IMG/VR virus record: IMGVR_UViG_3300013010_002606
Location: 1 to 45,238 of that record
Origin: a virus
Direction: 5' to 3' (one strand)
Length of the DNA: 45,238 nucleotides
Under the pieces are notes generated by a model. The model saw only the letters and a program-made list of their open reading frames with translations. It was not told the DNA's origin and made no database searches. Below are positions 21,632 through 29,118 of this stretch, one piece after another; within the stretch, counting starts at the first letter, position 1; each line of letters starts with the position of its first letter. The position numbers and the translations under genes are program-made.

Positions 21632-23672
21632 TAGTTTCATCCCATAATTTAAAATCATCAGATGGTTCATAAGTAATCGTGTCAGTCGTAATATTTGTTA
21701 TTTTACCAACAATGCCGTCTGATAATACTACTACCCCACCGATTAATTGAAGTGTATTAATATCAATATTGTTATTCGCAAAATATTGGTTATCTGATAG
21801 TATATGATTTTTTGAACCACTATCCCAAACACCACCAGTTAACAATTCAGGTTTGCCAGTCATTAAATTTGTTTCTTCGATGCCATTTTGATATAATCCC
21901 ACAATTCTTGAACCATTAGCCCCACCTGTTATACTAGTACTAGTATTAATTAAAATATTTTGAGTTTCATTTAATATTTTGTTACTATCCAAATTTGACA
22001 TAGCAGTTAGTTTTCCCAAATATACAATATCAGTTTCTTTTACTATAAATCTTTCGCCAGTGTCGGGGTTATTAACTTTTCTGATATATCCAATGCTATC
22101 TTGTATAGTTACTGCATTTGGTCCAGTGGATAAATCCCATCCAGCGCCATTCCATAGATAAACATTAGGAGTCTCGGCGTCTAAGATAGTTTCACCATCA
22201 ATGCCGCCATTAAATAATACATCAAAGTATGTTGATCCTCCCTGAGAGTGACTATAATAACCATACGGAGATGATCCCATGAATACTGCAAGTCTAGGAT
22301 CACTTGATAAATCTACTACGATCTCAGAAGAAATCTGATAGTTACCAGTGTCATTCCAATTTGTAGTATAGAATGTAATAATATCACCTTGGCGTTGAAC
22401 TTTAATTCTAGTTTCGTCTGGCTGCCAAACACTAGTAGTTGATCCCGCAGTCATATCAGTGCTTTGAATCATCCAAGTCGGTGCCCATGGGCCGTCTTCA
22501 GTGTAGAAAACACCCCAATGATTAGAAGGTTCTTGGCCGCCTTTAGTTCTGGCAGCGACTAGTGTTTTATTCACTGATCCATCTCTTGAAAATGCTGCAA
22601 TCAAACCAATAGTATCATTGTCTCCTGCTGCATCTGATCTAACAGTTGCTTGAAATACGTAATCGTCATATAAATCAGGAGACACAAACCCACCACCGTA
22701 ACTAGTATTAGTAGGCTGAACAATTCTTGTTGGATTTTGTGCCAATTGCCAATCTGCGGCTTGTCCACCCGGAGTTGTTCCTCCCGGATAATAATCGCTA
22801 CCGTCAAATCTATCCCATGAATTGAAAACGTCTGCTTGTGATGGGGGAGATATAGCATTAGTGGCAGCGATTGCCTCTGCCGCATCCCAGTACATATACG
22901 ATGGTTTTTCGGGTAATGGAGTAATATTAATGTATGCTGTGCCAGTTGCATTGTTACTACCATTAGTTACATTGTAATCAAACCCAGCTGGTTCTCCATA
23001 TAAACCAGTTGATATAAATTCAATCGTACTACCAGTTAATGTAACTGTGCCTCCAACGGGATTACCAACACTGAGAATTGACAATGGTTGTCCCTGTCCA
23101 TCGATATCATTAGTTACCAATTCTGCTGAGGAAGCTAATAGTGTTTCTCCCTGTCGTAAAGAGAATGTATCTGGCTGAGTGATGATTGGTGGTATCGCTA
23201 GGACATTCATTGCTACAGTTCCAGTTTCAGTTATATTAGAACTGTTTCTGACCGTGAATGAGAATCCTGCTTGGTATGTTGGATCCATTGTAGATGTGAA
23301 TTCTACATTAGATCCATTCAATACAACTGTTCCGTTAATAGGAGACTGCACTGATATCAATGTCAATGCATCAAGGTTTCCACTCCATTCATCTATACTA
23401 CCTGCTAAAATAGAGGCAACTGGTATAATCGTAGAATATGTAGTAATAACATCAAATGAATTTGTTGCCAATATTATTCTGTAATTTGAAAGTCCATAAA
23501 AATTAGAGAACGAGATAGGTTCGCCGGAAGTTTTGTCCAAAACATCACCCAGAGAATTTAGTAATTCAGTAAAATTTACATTTTGAAAATTAGAAAACTC
23601 TTCCGGTAATCTGCTACTAAATTCTGTAATTATGTCGGTTACAGATATCGGCCCATTAGATTGCAATGGCAT
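21627..23672 (-). CDS. Tail-fibre-like protein with cadherin-like and lectin-like domains
   Basis: 681 residues. The N-terminus (MPLQSNGPISVTDIITEF ... ISFSNFYG) is typical of virion attachment regions in marine phage fibres. Residues about 85-255 are two cadherin-type beta repeats (VNDIDGQGQPLSILSVGNPVGGTV type). Residues about 260-490 resemble a concanavalin-like lectin fold (WDRFDGSDYYPGG ... DYVFQATVRSD ... VFMGSSPYGYY). The last 190 residues are a separate beta domain. It likely mediates cell-surface binding. Its promoter box is GATAAATA at 23704, with a GGAGAATTTAC site. Confidence 0.82.
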   Translation of the reverse strand: MPLQSNGPISVTDIITEFSSRLPEEFSNFQNVNFTELLNSLGDVLDKTSGEPISFSNFYGLSNYRIILATNSFDVITTYSTIIPVASILAGSIDEWSGNLDALTLISVQSPINGTVVLNGSNVEFTSTMDPTYQAGFSFTVRNSSNITETGTVAMNVLAIPPIITQPDTFSLRQGETLLASSAELVTNDIDGQGQPLSILSVGNPVGGTVTLTGSTIEFISTGLYGEPAGFDYNVTNGSNNATGTAYINITPLPEKPSYMYWDAAEAIAATNAISPPSQADVFNSWDRFDGSDYYPGGTTPGGQAADWQLAQNPTRIVQPTNTSYGGGFVSPDLYDDYVFQATVRSDAAGDNDTIGLIAAFSRDGSVNKTLVAARTKGGQEPSNHWGVFYTEDGPWAPTWMIQSTDMTAGSTTSVWQPDETRIKVQRQGDIITFYTTNWNDTGNYQISSEIVVDLSSDPRLAVFMGSSPYGYYSHSQGGSTYFDVLFNGGIDGETILDAETPNVYLWNGAGWDLSTGPNAVTIQDSIGYIRKVNNPDTGERFIVKETDIVYLGKLTAMSNLDSNKILNETQNILINTSTSITGGANGSRIVGLYQNGIEETNLMTGKPELLTGGVWDSGSKNHILSDNQYFANNNIDINTLQLIGGVVVLSDGIVGKITNITTDTITYEPSDDFKLWDETI

Positions 23673-23703
23673 GTAAATTCTCCTAGAATAATGTTATCAA
23701 CAC

Positions 23704-23711
23704 TATTTATC
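23704..23711 (-). promoter_or_regulatory. Late-type promoter box before the tail-fibre gene
   Basis: Minus-strand GATAAATA 32 bases before the ATG at 23672, just downstream of a terminator. Confidence 0.65.
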
Positions 23712-23714
23712 AAT

Positions 23715-23738
23715 AAAAAGGGGAGCCAACGGCTCCCC
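23715..23738 (-). terminator. Rho-independent terminator after the outer-membrane barrel gene
   Basis: GGGGAGCC/GGCTCCCC stem (23720-23738) with a 3-base loop, followed on the minus strand by TTTTTATT. Confidence 0.9.
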
Positions 23739-23766
23739 AATTATACAATAAAACATTAAGTTATTA

Positions 23767-24534
23767 TTAGAACGAAAAACTAAGTGTGACTGATGGCGTA
23801 ACTTCTTCGTCATCCAAATCATAGTTAACGTCGGTTGATACGGTAACGCCAGAAAAATCTTTATCATGGCCGATACCAATATTTTCTAATGAATCATCTT
23901 CGTCGCCATTGATATATGCTGTGAAATTAGATACAGTTGTATCTAATTCATATGCCAATACATCGTCTTCATACGATGTAGTGCCGCCCATTGCAATACC
24001 TGAAACTTCAACAGTATCAAAACGTGCACCCCAGATATACTCTTCAGATGTACGATTATAATCCATTGATGCAGTTACATCTACAAGTGCTAAGTCAATA
24101 TTATATGCAAGTTGTACATTTGACACTTCAGTAACGTCAGTTGTGATGTCAGTGAAACCAACTGCAACTGATGCTGGCCCATACGATAGTGCTAATGATT
24201 CATCGATAGTTGGTTCTGAAATTGATGAAAAGTCAGATGTTGCTTCTACAAAAACACCATCTTGATCACCGTATGATACTGTTACGTCTGCAACCTCTGT
24301 ACCGACATGCCATTTATCCAGTGTGATTGCGCCGCCATCAACAGAGTCAATCTCTAGTCCAACATTAGCAGGACCTTCACCTGCTGCAACATCAACACTA
24401 ATTGTAGTAGTTGCTTCGTACTTATCAGTTGCTTTATTTTCAGCAACTTTCATTTCCACAGAAGCATCAACATCTGCAGCAAATGAAGTCGTAGCCATTA
24501 AAATAGCGGCTACTGTTGTTAGTAATAGTTTCAT
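23767..24534 (-). CDS. Outer-membrane beta-barrel protein
   Basis: 255 residues. Signal peptide MKLLLTTVAAILMATTSFAA, then alternating polar and hydrophobic strands throughout (VSYGDQDGVFVEATSDF, ALSYGPASVAVGFTDI, VDVTASMDYNR). The last strand ends VTLSFSF, with the terminal Phe that BAM recognises in outer-membrane barrels. It is acidic and porin-like, with about 12-14 predicted strands. A phage-encoded porin could alter permeability or block adsorption of rivals. It stands alone with its own promoter, leader hairpin, AAAAGGAAATA site and strong terminator. Confidence 0.85.
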   Translation of the reverse strand: MKLLLTTVAAILMATTSFAADVDASVEMKVAENKATDKYEATTTISVDVAAGEGPANVGLEIDSVDGGAITLDKWHVGTEVADVTVSYGDQDGVFVEATSDFSSISEPTIDESLALSYGPASVAVGFTDITTDVTEVSNVQLAYNIDLALVDVTASMDYNRTSEEYIWGARFDTVEVSGIAMGGTTSYEDDVLAYELDTTVSNFTAYINGDEDDSLENIGIGHDKDFSGVTVSTDVNYDLDDEEVTPSVTLSFSF

Positions 24535-24560
24535 TATTATATTTCCTTTTAAACAAAAAT

Positions 24561-24581
24561 ATGAGCAGATAAACTGCTCAC
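24561..24581 (-). promoter_or_regulatory. Leader hairpin of the outer-membrane barrel gene
   Basis: TGAGCAG TTTAT CTGCTCA stem-loop followed on the minus strand by TATTTTTG, between promoter and ribosome binding site. It looks like a weak attenuator or mRNA-stabilising hairpin. Confidence 0.55.
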
Positions 24582-24598
24582 ACTATTCTACTTATACT

Positions 24599-24627
24599 AA
24601 TATAATACATTTTTGCTTTATTATCAA
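24599..24627 (-). promoter_or_regulatory. Sigma70-like promoter for the outer-membrane barrel gene
   Basis: Minus-strand TTGATA (24622-24627), 17-base spacer, TATATT (24599-24604), about 65 bases before the ATG. Confidence 0.7.
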
Positions 24628-24678
24628 TAGGTTATAAAACTAATACTGACAATTGTATCATTTATATCACACCTTAAA

Positions 24679-24918
24679 TTATGCTTTTGTATTTTTCTTT
24701 GCCTTAGATTTAGTTTTGGTGGCTATCTTTTTTGGTTTGATAGTTGATATTATTTTTTTATCATACCATCCCCACCGTTTTAATAATGGTTCAATTGCAT
24801 GTTTAACCTGCGAATCATTCCAATTATATAACTTTTTAACATCAGTAAAAAGTTTATCTTTATCGTCATATATAGCCATCATATTAATAATGTTTTTATC
24901 TATATCGATCCAGTTCAT
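24679..24918 (-). CDS. Hypothetical basic small protein
   Basis: 79 residues. The first 55 form a small helical domain (KLFTDVKKLYNWNDSQVKHAIEPLLKRWGWYDKK), followed by a Lys-rich tail (KKIATKTKSKAKKNTKA) that could bind nucleic acid. The ATG overlaps the preceding TGA as ATGA, so it ends the epimerase/CDF operon. Family unknown. Confidence 0.7.
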   Translation of the reverse strand: MNWIDIDKNIINMMAIYDDKDKLFTDVKKLYNWNDSQVKHAIEPLLKRWGWYDKKIISTIKPKKIATKTKSKAKKNTKA

Positions 24919-25070
24919 TCAGATTTCCAGATAGTCCACGCACCATATGCAATTGCAGCATATGCAATTAAATCAACTGGTACGAGAAGCATTGCAAATC
25001 CAGTTGCGATTAGTGCTACTCCATCAAGTGTTGTACGTTCTTTTAGTCTGTTTTTAATCCAATTAATCAT
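24915..25070 (-). CDS. Small two-segment membrane protein (51 aa)
   Basis: ATG at 25070 preceded by GAGGAGAAAAAAA, TGA at 24915. After a basic N-terminus (MINWIKNRLKERTTLDG) come two hydrophobic segments (VALIATGFAMLLVPV and LIAYAAIAYGAWTIW). The frame overlaps both neighbours by 4 and 8 bases in an operon arrangement. Short proteins of this type (KERTTLDG ... AYAAIAYG) occur in T4-like marine phages. Function unknown; a partner for the exporter upstream or a holin-like role are both possible. Confidence 0.78.
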   Translation of the reverse strand: MINWIKNRLKERTTLDGVALIATGFAMLLVPVDLIAYAAIAYGAWTIWKSE

Positions 25071-25992
25071 TTTTTTTCTCCTCTGTTAATTTATTATAAA
25101 ATAATTCTTCGTCTGGACAATTATTATGTTCAATCTGAATAGTAGTATGTATTATTTTATAGTTATCGATTAATAGTTTCTTGGTATTATATATTGTATC
25201 ATCGCATTCGCCATCATCCAATATATTGATGTGCATAGCGGCTGAAATTTGTCCACTAGCCAATTCCCATATATGTACATGGTGTACATTATTAACATGA
25301 TCTACATTTGTCATAATATCTCTTATTATAACATCAATATCGATGTGTTCTGGTTTTCCAGTCATTAATATTCTAATACAATCTTTTAATAATTCCCAAC
25401 CACTTTTTAATATCAAACTGGCAAGAAGCACACTTATAATAGGATCAATATAATACCAATCTGTAAAGTATATTACAATACCACCTATAATGGCACCAAC
25501 ACTGCCTAAAATATCAAGTAAGATATGAAGTATCACTCCTCGCATATTAATATTATGACCATCATGATGATGATGTACTATTTTAAATAATATCAAATTA
25601 ACGATTAATCCAATAATCGCAATTGGTAGCATCCAATATATATCAACATGCTCAGGGTTTAGTATTCGATAAATTGCCTCATATATAATATATGCAAAAA
25701 GTCCTATCCACATAAGTGCATTTAAAAATGCTGCAATAACTTCTGCTCTCATAAATCCATATGAATATGTATCTGTTGGTGGTTTTCTACCAATCCAGAA
25801 TCCAAATACTGCAATAATCATTGCTAGTGCATCGGTTGAAAGATGTAAAGCATCACTCAATAACGCAAGTGAATTACTTATGTGTGCACCAAATAGTTCA
25901 ATGACAACAAATAATACTAAAATAATAATACTTATTTTTAATGCACGTTCTTCTTTACCTGCTGTTCTTATATGATACTGATTATGTTTCAT
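25063..25992 (-). CDS. Cation diffusion facilitator (zinc/cadmium-type exporter)
   Basis: 309 residues with six hydrophobic segments. The metal site of CDF proteins is visible: SNSLALLSDALHLSTDAL with the HxxxD pair His50/Asp54, and the second HxxxD in HILLDILGSVG. A His-rich loop (HHHHDGH) lies between segments 4 and 5, typical of zinc exporters of the ZitB/CzcD group. The cytoplasmic C-terminal domain (HHVHIWELASGQISAAMHI) is complete. It would export Zn, Cd or Co in exchange for protons. It is unusual in a phage. Its ATG overlaps the epimerase stop as ATGA. Confidence 0.94.
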   Translation of the reverse strand: MKHNQYHIRTAGKEERALKISIIILVLFVVIELFGAHISNSLALLSDALHLSTDALAMIIAVFGFWIGRKPPTDTYSYGFMRAEVIAAFLNALMWIGLFAYIIYEAIYRILNPEHVDIYWMLPIAIIGLIVNLILFKIVHHHHDGHNINMRGVILHILLDILGSVGAIIGGIVIYFTDWYYIDPIISVLLASLILKSGWELLKDCIRILMTGKPEHIDIDVIIRDIMTNVDHVNNVHHVHIWELASGQISAAMHINILDDGECDDTIYNTKKLLIDNYKIIHTTIQIEHNNCPDEELFYNKLTEEKKND

Positions 25993-26903
25993 TGGTTCTT
26001 CTTCATATTATATAATTCTCTAATACCATTTTCAATACTAATAGATGGCTGCCAGCCAAGAAGTTTACTTGCTTTTAATACATCAGCAAGTGTTTCACTC
26101 GCATAACCTTTAGGCTTCTCTTGGTATTCTACTTCTAAATTAGGAAAAAACTCTCGTAATATTTCAACAACGCGATTCACAGAAACGTTTTCACCCGTGC
26201 CTACATTAAAAATTTCACTCTTTACTTTAGACTCCATACTCGCAATACATGCACGTGCTACGTCACTAACATGTATGTAATCTCTTCTATACTCGCCATC
26301 ACCGTGAACAGTCAATGGAATATTTTCATTTGCCATACGATAAAATCTACTAATCATTAATCCATTATTATCATCTGATGGTTGTTCAAGTCCATATACT
26401 GTGAAAAATCGTAATACATTATAATTCAATCCAAAAACGTTTTTATATTGTTTGCATAATTGCTCACCAAATAACTTAGTCATTGCATAATAGTTTAATG
26501 GATCTGGTTTATGAAATGGTTTATGTGGTATAGGATTATTTCCATATATACTAGACGAACTTGCAAACACAAACTTACGAATACCTACAGCGTGTGATGC
26601 AGTAAGCATGTTACGTGTGCCTGTAACATTTATATCAAAATATAAATCAGGATCAATAAAACTATCTGGTATTCGCGTCTTTGCACCTAGATGAATAACA
26701 AAATCTTTGCCTGCGGTTGCCATTATACACTTTGCTGCACTTTGTATGTCGCCTTTGATATACTTTACCATAGTAAAATCAGCAGGCTTTTCTGCAATAT
26801 CTAAAACTGTTACTTCGTAACCCTTTCTTAATAATTGTCTGACAACTTCTCTGCCCACGAATCCAGCGCCACCAGTGACAAGAACTTTACCTTTTGCTAA
26901 CAT
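25989..26903 (-). CDS. NAD-dependent sugar epimerase/dehydratase
   Basis: 304 residues of the extended short-chain dehydrogenase family. The NAD site GGAGFVG is at 11-17, SSSSIYG supplies the catalytic Ser region and YAMTK the Tyr-Lys pair; NVLRFFTVYG and RRDYIHVSDVA follow as in UDP-hexose 4-epimerases. The product is probably a UDP- or dTDP-sugar epimerase used to build or change surface glycans, which fits the glycosyltransferase at 29119. It has a TTGCTA-N17-TATAAT promoter and leads an operon with the CDF exporter and two small genes. Confidence 0.93.
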   Translation of the reverse strand: MLAKGKVLVTGGAGFVGREVVRQLLRKGYEVTVLDIAEKPADFTMVKYIKGDIQSAAKCIMATAGKDFVIHLGAKTRIPDSFIDPDLYFDINVTGTRNMLTASHAVGIRKFVFASSSSIYGNNPIPHKPFHKPDPLNYYAMTKLFGEQLCKQYKNVFGLNYNVLRFFTVYGLEQPSDDNNGLMISRFYRMANENIPLTVHGDGEYRRDYIHVSDVARACIASMESKVKSEIFNVGTGENVSVNRVVEILREFFPNLEVEYQEKPKGYASETLADVLKASKLLGWQPSISIENGIRELYNMKKNQ

Positions 26904-26959
26904 ATTAATTCTTTCTTAATTTGTTTATTACACATATTTAGTCACTTAACATTTATATC

Positions 26960-26988
26960 ATTATAGCAGAATAATTTGCAAATAGCAA
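26960..26988 (-). promoter_or_regulatory. Sigma70-like promoter for the epimerase operon
   Basis: Minus-strand TTGCTA (26983-26988), 17-base spacer, consensus TATAAT (26960-26965), 57 bases before the ATG. Confidence 0.75.
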
Positions 26989-27055
26989 GTATTAATTGTA
27001 ATTGGCAAATTGTCACTATTGCACCAGACGCATACCGAGATTGCATAAAACACAG

Positions 27056-27084
27056 TTGTTTTTTGTGTTTTTTAGTGTTATATT
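27056..27084 (+). promoter_or_regulatory. Sigma70-like promoter for the DUF1127 cassette
   Basis: Plus-strand TTGTTT (27056-27061), 17-base spacer, TATATT (27079-27084). The -35 is weak. Confidence 0.5.
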
Positions 27085-27086
27085 AC

Positions 27087-27094
27087 TATAAATA
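27087..27094 (+). promoter_or_regulatory. Late-type promoter box for the DUF1127 cassette
   Basis: Perfect TATAAATA on the plus strand, three bases after the sigma70-like -10, 101 bases before the first ATG. Confidence 0.55.
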
Positions 27095-27100
27095 AAAGTG

Positions 27101-27194
27101 TAAGATAAGCGACCTCAGCTTATAAAAAATGAGTGGCACTGGGAAAGACTAGGGTATTGCTTCCCTCAAGCATCAGACAATTTGGAGAACCTAT
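27101..27194 (+). promoter_or_regulatory. Structured leader RNA with CCUC loops before the DUF1127 cassette
   Basis: Hairpin 1 is ATAAGC/GCTTAT (27105-27110 with 27118-27123) with loop GACCTCA; its CTCA can pair with TGAG at 27130-27133 after an A-rich linker, making an H-type pseudoknot. Hairpin 2 is GCTT/AAGC (27159-27171) with loop CCCTC, which can pair with AGGG at 27151-27154. CCTC in both loops is also complementary to the ribosome-binding GGAG at 27184-27187. The leader may control translation of the cassette. It recalls the CCUCC-loop 'cuckoo' RNAs tied to DUF1127 genes in Rhodobacter, but in a different order. Confidence 0.55.
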
Positions 27195-27383
27195 ATGACA
27201 CTAAATGTATTTAGTGCCGTAGCAAATCTTTTTGGAGGATTTGCTAGTAAGGCAACAAAACGCTCAGACTTGATGACTTGGGCAAAAACAGAATATGCAC
27301 GTGATTGGCAATTTGCTTATAATTACATGCTAGACAATGATGGCAAGGCGCCATCACACAGACACATACAAGGAATAAAGTAA
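27195..27383 (+). CDS. First small basic protein of the DUF1127-like cassette
   Basis: 62 residues (MTLNVFSAVANLFGG ... APSHRHIQGIK), amphipathic at the N-terminus and basic at the end. GGAG is 7 bases before the ATG. The stop overlaps the next ATG as TAATG. It has no clear family itself, but it opens a four-gene coupled set whose second member is DUF1127. It is the only plus-strand block between 2.2 and 45 kb. Confidence 0.75.
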   Translation: MTLNVFSAVANLFGGFASKATKRSDLMTWAKTEYARDWQFAYNYMLDNDGKAPSHRHIQGIK

Positions 27384-27619
27384 TGATTAACAAATTAATC
27401 GCAACACTCACAAACATTCGAAATACAATGGATTATAACAAAAAAGTACGTCAGACAATTAGAGAATTATCAGCACTATCAAACTATGAACTAAATGATA
27501 TCGGTATTTCACGTGGCGAAATTCATCATATTGCACACACATCATATAAAAAGTCAGTAACGGTCAAAGCCGATGATGTACGTGTTAGTATAAATGAAAA
27601 TTTGAGAGGATTTGTATAA
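27383..27619 (+). CDS. DUF1127 (YjiS-like) small protein
   Basis: 78 residues. The C-terminal half RQTIRELSALSNYELNDIGISRGEIHHIAH is the DUF1127 signature (helix-turn with NYELNDIGISR). In alphaproteobacteria these Arg-rich proteins are abundant; CcaF1 of Rhodobacter binds RNA and affects RNA turnover. The start overlaps the preceding stop by one base and the stop overlaps the next start (TAATG). A phage copy could affect host RNA fate, inferred from family knowledge only. Confidence 0.88.
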   Translation: MINKLIATLTNIRNTMDYNKKVRQTIRELSALSNYELNDIGISRGEIHHIAHTSYKKSVTVKADDVRVSINENLRGFV

Positions 27620-27792
27620 TGACAACATTAGTAATGGAATATACAATTAATCCTTTTTGGAACGCATTACGTGCATTTGCTCATGGCACATGGGCATTAA
27701 TGGAATCGATAGGTAGAGCAAGAGCCGCCGCTGAATTGCATCGCCTAGGTTATACAAAAGAAGCAAAACGCTTGATGTTGGAGATCAGATAA
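27619..27792 (+). CDS. Third small protein of the cassette (57 aa)
   Basis: ATG in a TAATG overlap. 57 residues, MTTLVMEYTINPFWNALRAF ... ending with EAKRLMLEIR. The C-terminal ARAAAELHRLGYTKEAKRLM resembles the helix of short DUF1127-type proteins and repeats the pattern of the fourth gene (AIRELRNKGLYREAQRI), suggesting duplication. Confidence 0.75.
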   Translation: MTTLVMEYTINPFWNALRAFAHGTWALMESIGRARAAAELHRLGYTKEAKRLMLEIR

Positions 27793-27926
27793 TGTGGAAT
27801 AGATTTATTAAAGCAATGGAATACCGTTCATACTGTATGGCAATTCGTGAATTACGTAACAAAGGCTTATACAGAGAAGCACAACGTATTAGTGAATACA
27901 AGTACAATATGTATCCTACTAATTAG
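27792..27926 (+). CDS. Fourth small protein of the cassette (44 aa)
   Basis: ATG in a TAATG overlap with the third gene; 44 residues (MWNRFIKAMEYRSYCMAIRE ... YNMYPTN) with the helix AIRELRNKGLYREAQRISEYK, similar in pattern to the third protein. It stops 14 bases before the convergent gene on the other strand. Confidence 0.72.
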   Translation: MWNRFIKAMEYRSYCMAIRELRNKGLYREAQRISEYKYNMYPTN

Positions 27927-27940
27927 TAGTATGACAAAAA

Positions 27941-28192
27941 TTAATTAGGACCAGCAATTAATTGTAGTTTGCGCATAATGCATTCTACATCTGCTGGGTC
28001 AAGATAAGGTATAACATCATCATCTGTATGTATACCAGGCAGTTGAACAAAATTATTATCCTTGAACACCGCGATTTCATAAGAATCTTTATCTGGTTCT
28101 CGGATCACACTCAAATCATATTTACCAAAAGATTGTTTGGCTTGAAAGTGTCGTGGATGTATCTCACTAAATTTCAAATCATAAAAATTCAT
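27941..28192 (-). CDS. Hypothetical protein
   Basis: 83 residues, soluble, with no recognised family; core DLSVIREPDKDSYEIAVFKDNNFVQLPG and a C-terminal PADVECIMRKLQLIAG helix. The start overlaps the SWIM-like gene by 14 bases. It is the last gene of an early-type operon (28741 to 27941) that converges with the DUF1127 cassette. Confidence 0.72.
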   Translation of the reverse strand: MNFYDLKFSEIHPRHFQAKQSFGKYDLSVIREPDKDSYEIAVFKDNNFVQLPGIHTDDDVIPYLDPADVECIMRKLQLIAGPN

Positions 28193-28400
28193 CTAACGTA
28201 TCCTCAAATTTTTCTTCGATTGATTTAATGTGTTTGCATTTTTTAAATGCTGGACAATCACAAGTAAATCCGTTGGGTTTCATTTCGATATTATATATGC
28301 CGCCCTTGCTACCAGTTGCAGTCCAAGTAGTTCCGAGTGCCCAATGATTTTTAGTATTAATCAGGTCACTGGGAAATATACGTGGTCCATACTTTGCCAT
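28179..28400 (-). CDS. Small SWIM-type zinc-finger protein
   Basis: 73 residues. CDCPAFKKCKHI gives Cys47, Cys49, Cys55 and His57, the CxCx(n)CxH pattern of SWIM zinc fingers, preceded by the usual strands (YNIEMKPNGFTC). SWIM domains bind DNA or proteins. The stop of the upstream gene overlaps its ATG as TAATG. The whole protein is little more than the domain. Confidence 0.82.
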   Translation of the reverse strand: MAKYGPRIFPSDLINTKNHWALGTTWTATGSKGGIYNIEMKPNGFTCDCPAFKKCKHIKSIEEKFEDTLDEFL

Positions 28401-28741
28401 TATACAGATTCAAATCCAAAGTTTGCTACAACTGAACGATTACCATCAGCATCTTCAATAATATTTCCAACTGAAATACTAGACATTTTTCCAAACCGCT
28501 CAATCCGATCTTCTGGTCCAATATTTCCTACTTCAAAAACATGATCCAGGCTATCAGCAATAATGTTTGCAACATGAGTATAACATTCATCGAATTTCAT
28601 AGCAGCCGCTTTAAAATTTCCAAATGTGGCATCTGCATATGCAGTTGCTTTTTCGTGGCAATTCCAGCCCTCTTTATTAACCAGTTCTACTAGTTTTTCA
28701 TCTAATTGAATTTGATAAACTTTGAAAACTTGTACTGACAT
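28400..28741 (-). CDS. Hypothetical early phage protein
   Basis: 113 residues, soluble, with a C-terminal beta part (ISVGNIIEDADGNRSVVANFGF). No family recognised. It leads the operon with the SWIM protein and has the strong repeated early promoter at 28773-28801, with an AGGAAATCTC site upstream of the ATG. Confidence 0.78.
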   Translation of the reverse strand: MSVQVFKVYQIQLDEKLVELVNKEGWNCHEKATAYADATFGNFKAAAMKFDECYTHVANIIADSLDHVFEVGNIGPEDRIERFGKMSSISVGNIIEDADGNRSVVANFGFESV

Positions 28742-28772
28742 ATGAGATTTCCTTGTTGCTATCTATACACTC

Positions 28773-28801
28773 TTTATATAGTGATTCGTCTAGGTTGTCA
28801 A
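28773..28801 (-). promoter_or_regulatory. Early-type sigma70 promoter (repeated family)
   Basis: Minus-strand TTGACA (28796-28801), 17-base spacer ending ACGAATCACTA, TATAAA (28773-28778). Confidence 0.88.
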
Positions 28802-29049
28802 GAAAAAAGTGGTTGCATTGTTTCGAAAACTTTATTGTAAGCATTTACTTCTGCTTCATAGTATTCATAAAAATCGGAGTCATCAGTGAAGTGCGCGTGG
28901 TCACAATTGTAACTAGCACAATGTTCATCCCATACGCGGTTCATCGCTTCCATGCCTTCAAGCAAATCACCACGACCGTACTGGGTCATTATTGTTTTGG
29001 CATCTTCATAGTTAGTATCAAACTTATAAAAACTAGGAATTCTAAACAT
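28798..29049 (-). CDS. Hypothetical early phage protein
   Basis: 83 residues, acidic, aromatic-rich (DDSDFYEYYEAEVNAYNKVFE), with two Cys and two His in CASYNCDHAHF that might bind metal. No family recognised. It has its own copy of the repeated early promoter; its end overlaps the next promoter's -35 box. Confidence 0.75.
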   Translation of the reverse strand: MFRIPSFYKFDTNYEDAKTIMTQYGRGDLLEGMEAMNRVWDEHCASYNCDHAHFTDDSDFYEYYEAEVNAYNKVFETMQPLFS

Positions 29050-29082
29050 ATTGTATTCTCCGTTTTTCTAACTTATACATTC

Positions 29083-29111
29083 TTTATATAGTGATTCGTT
29101 TAGAATGTCAA
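29083..29111 (-). promoter_or_regulatory. Early-type sigma70 promoter (repeated family)
   Basis: Minus-strand TTGACA (29106-29111), 17-base spacer ending ACGAATCACTA, TATAAA (29083-29088). Confidence 0.88.
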
Positions 29112-29118
29112 GTAAAAA

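Noticed and set aside
27056-27194. Known metabolite riboswitch in the DUF1127 leader
   Set aside because: The hairpins recall small pseudoknot riboswitches, but I could not match any consensus core (SAM-II, preQ1, glutamine, ZTP), so no ligand is claimed.
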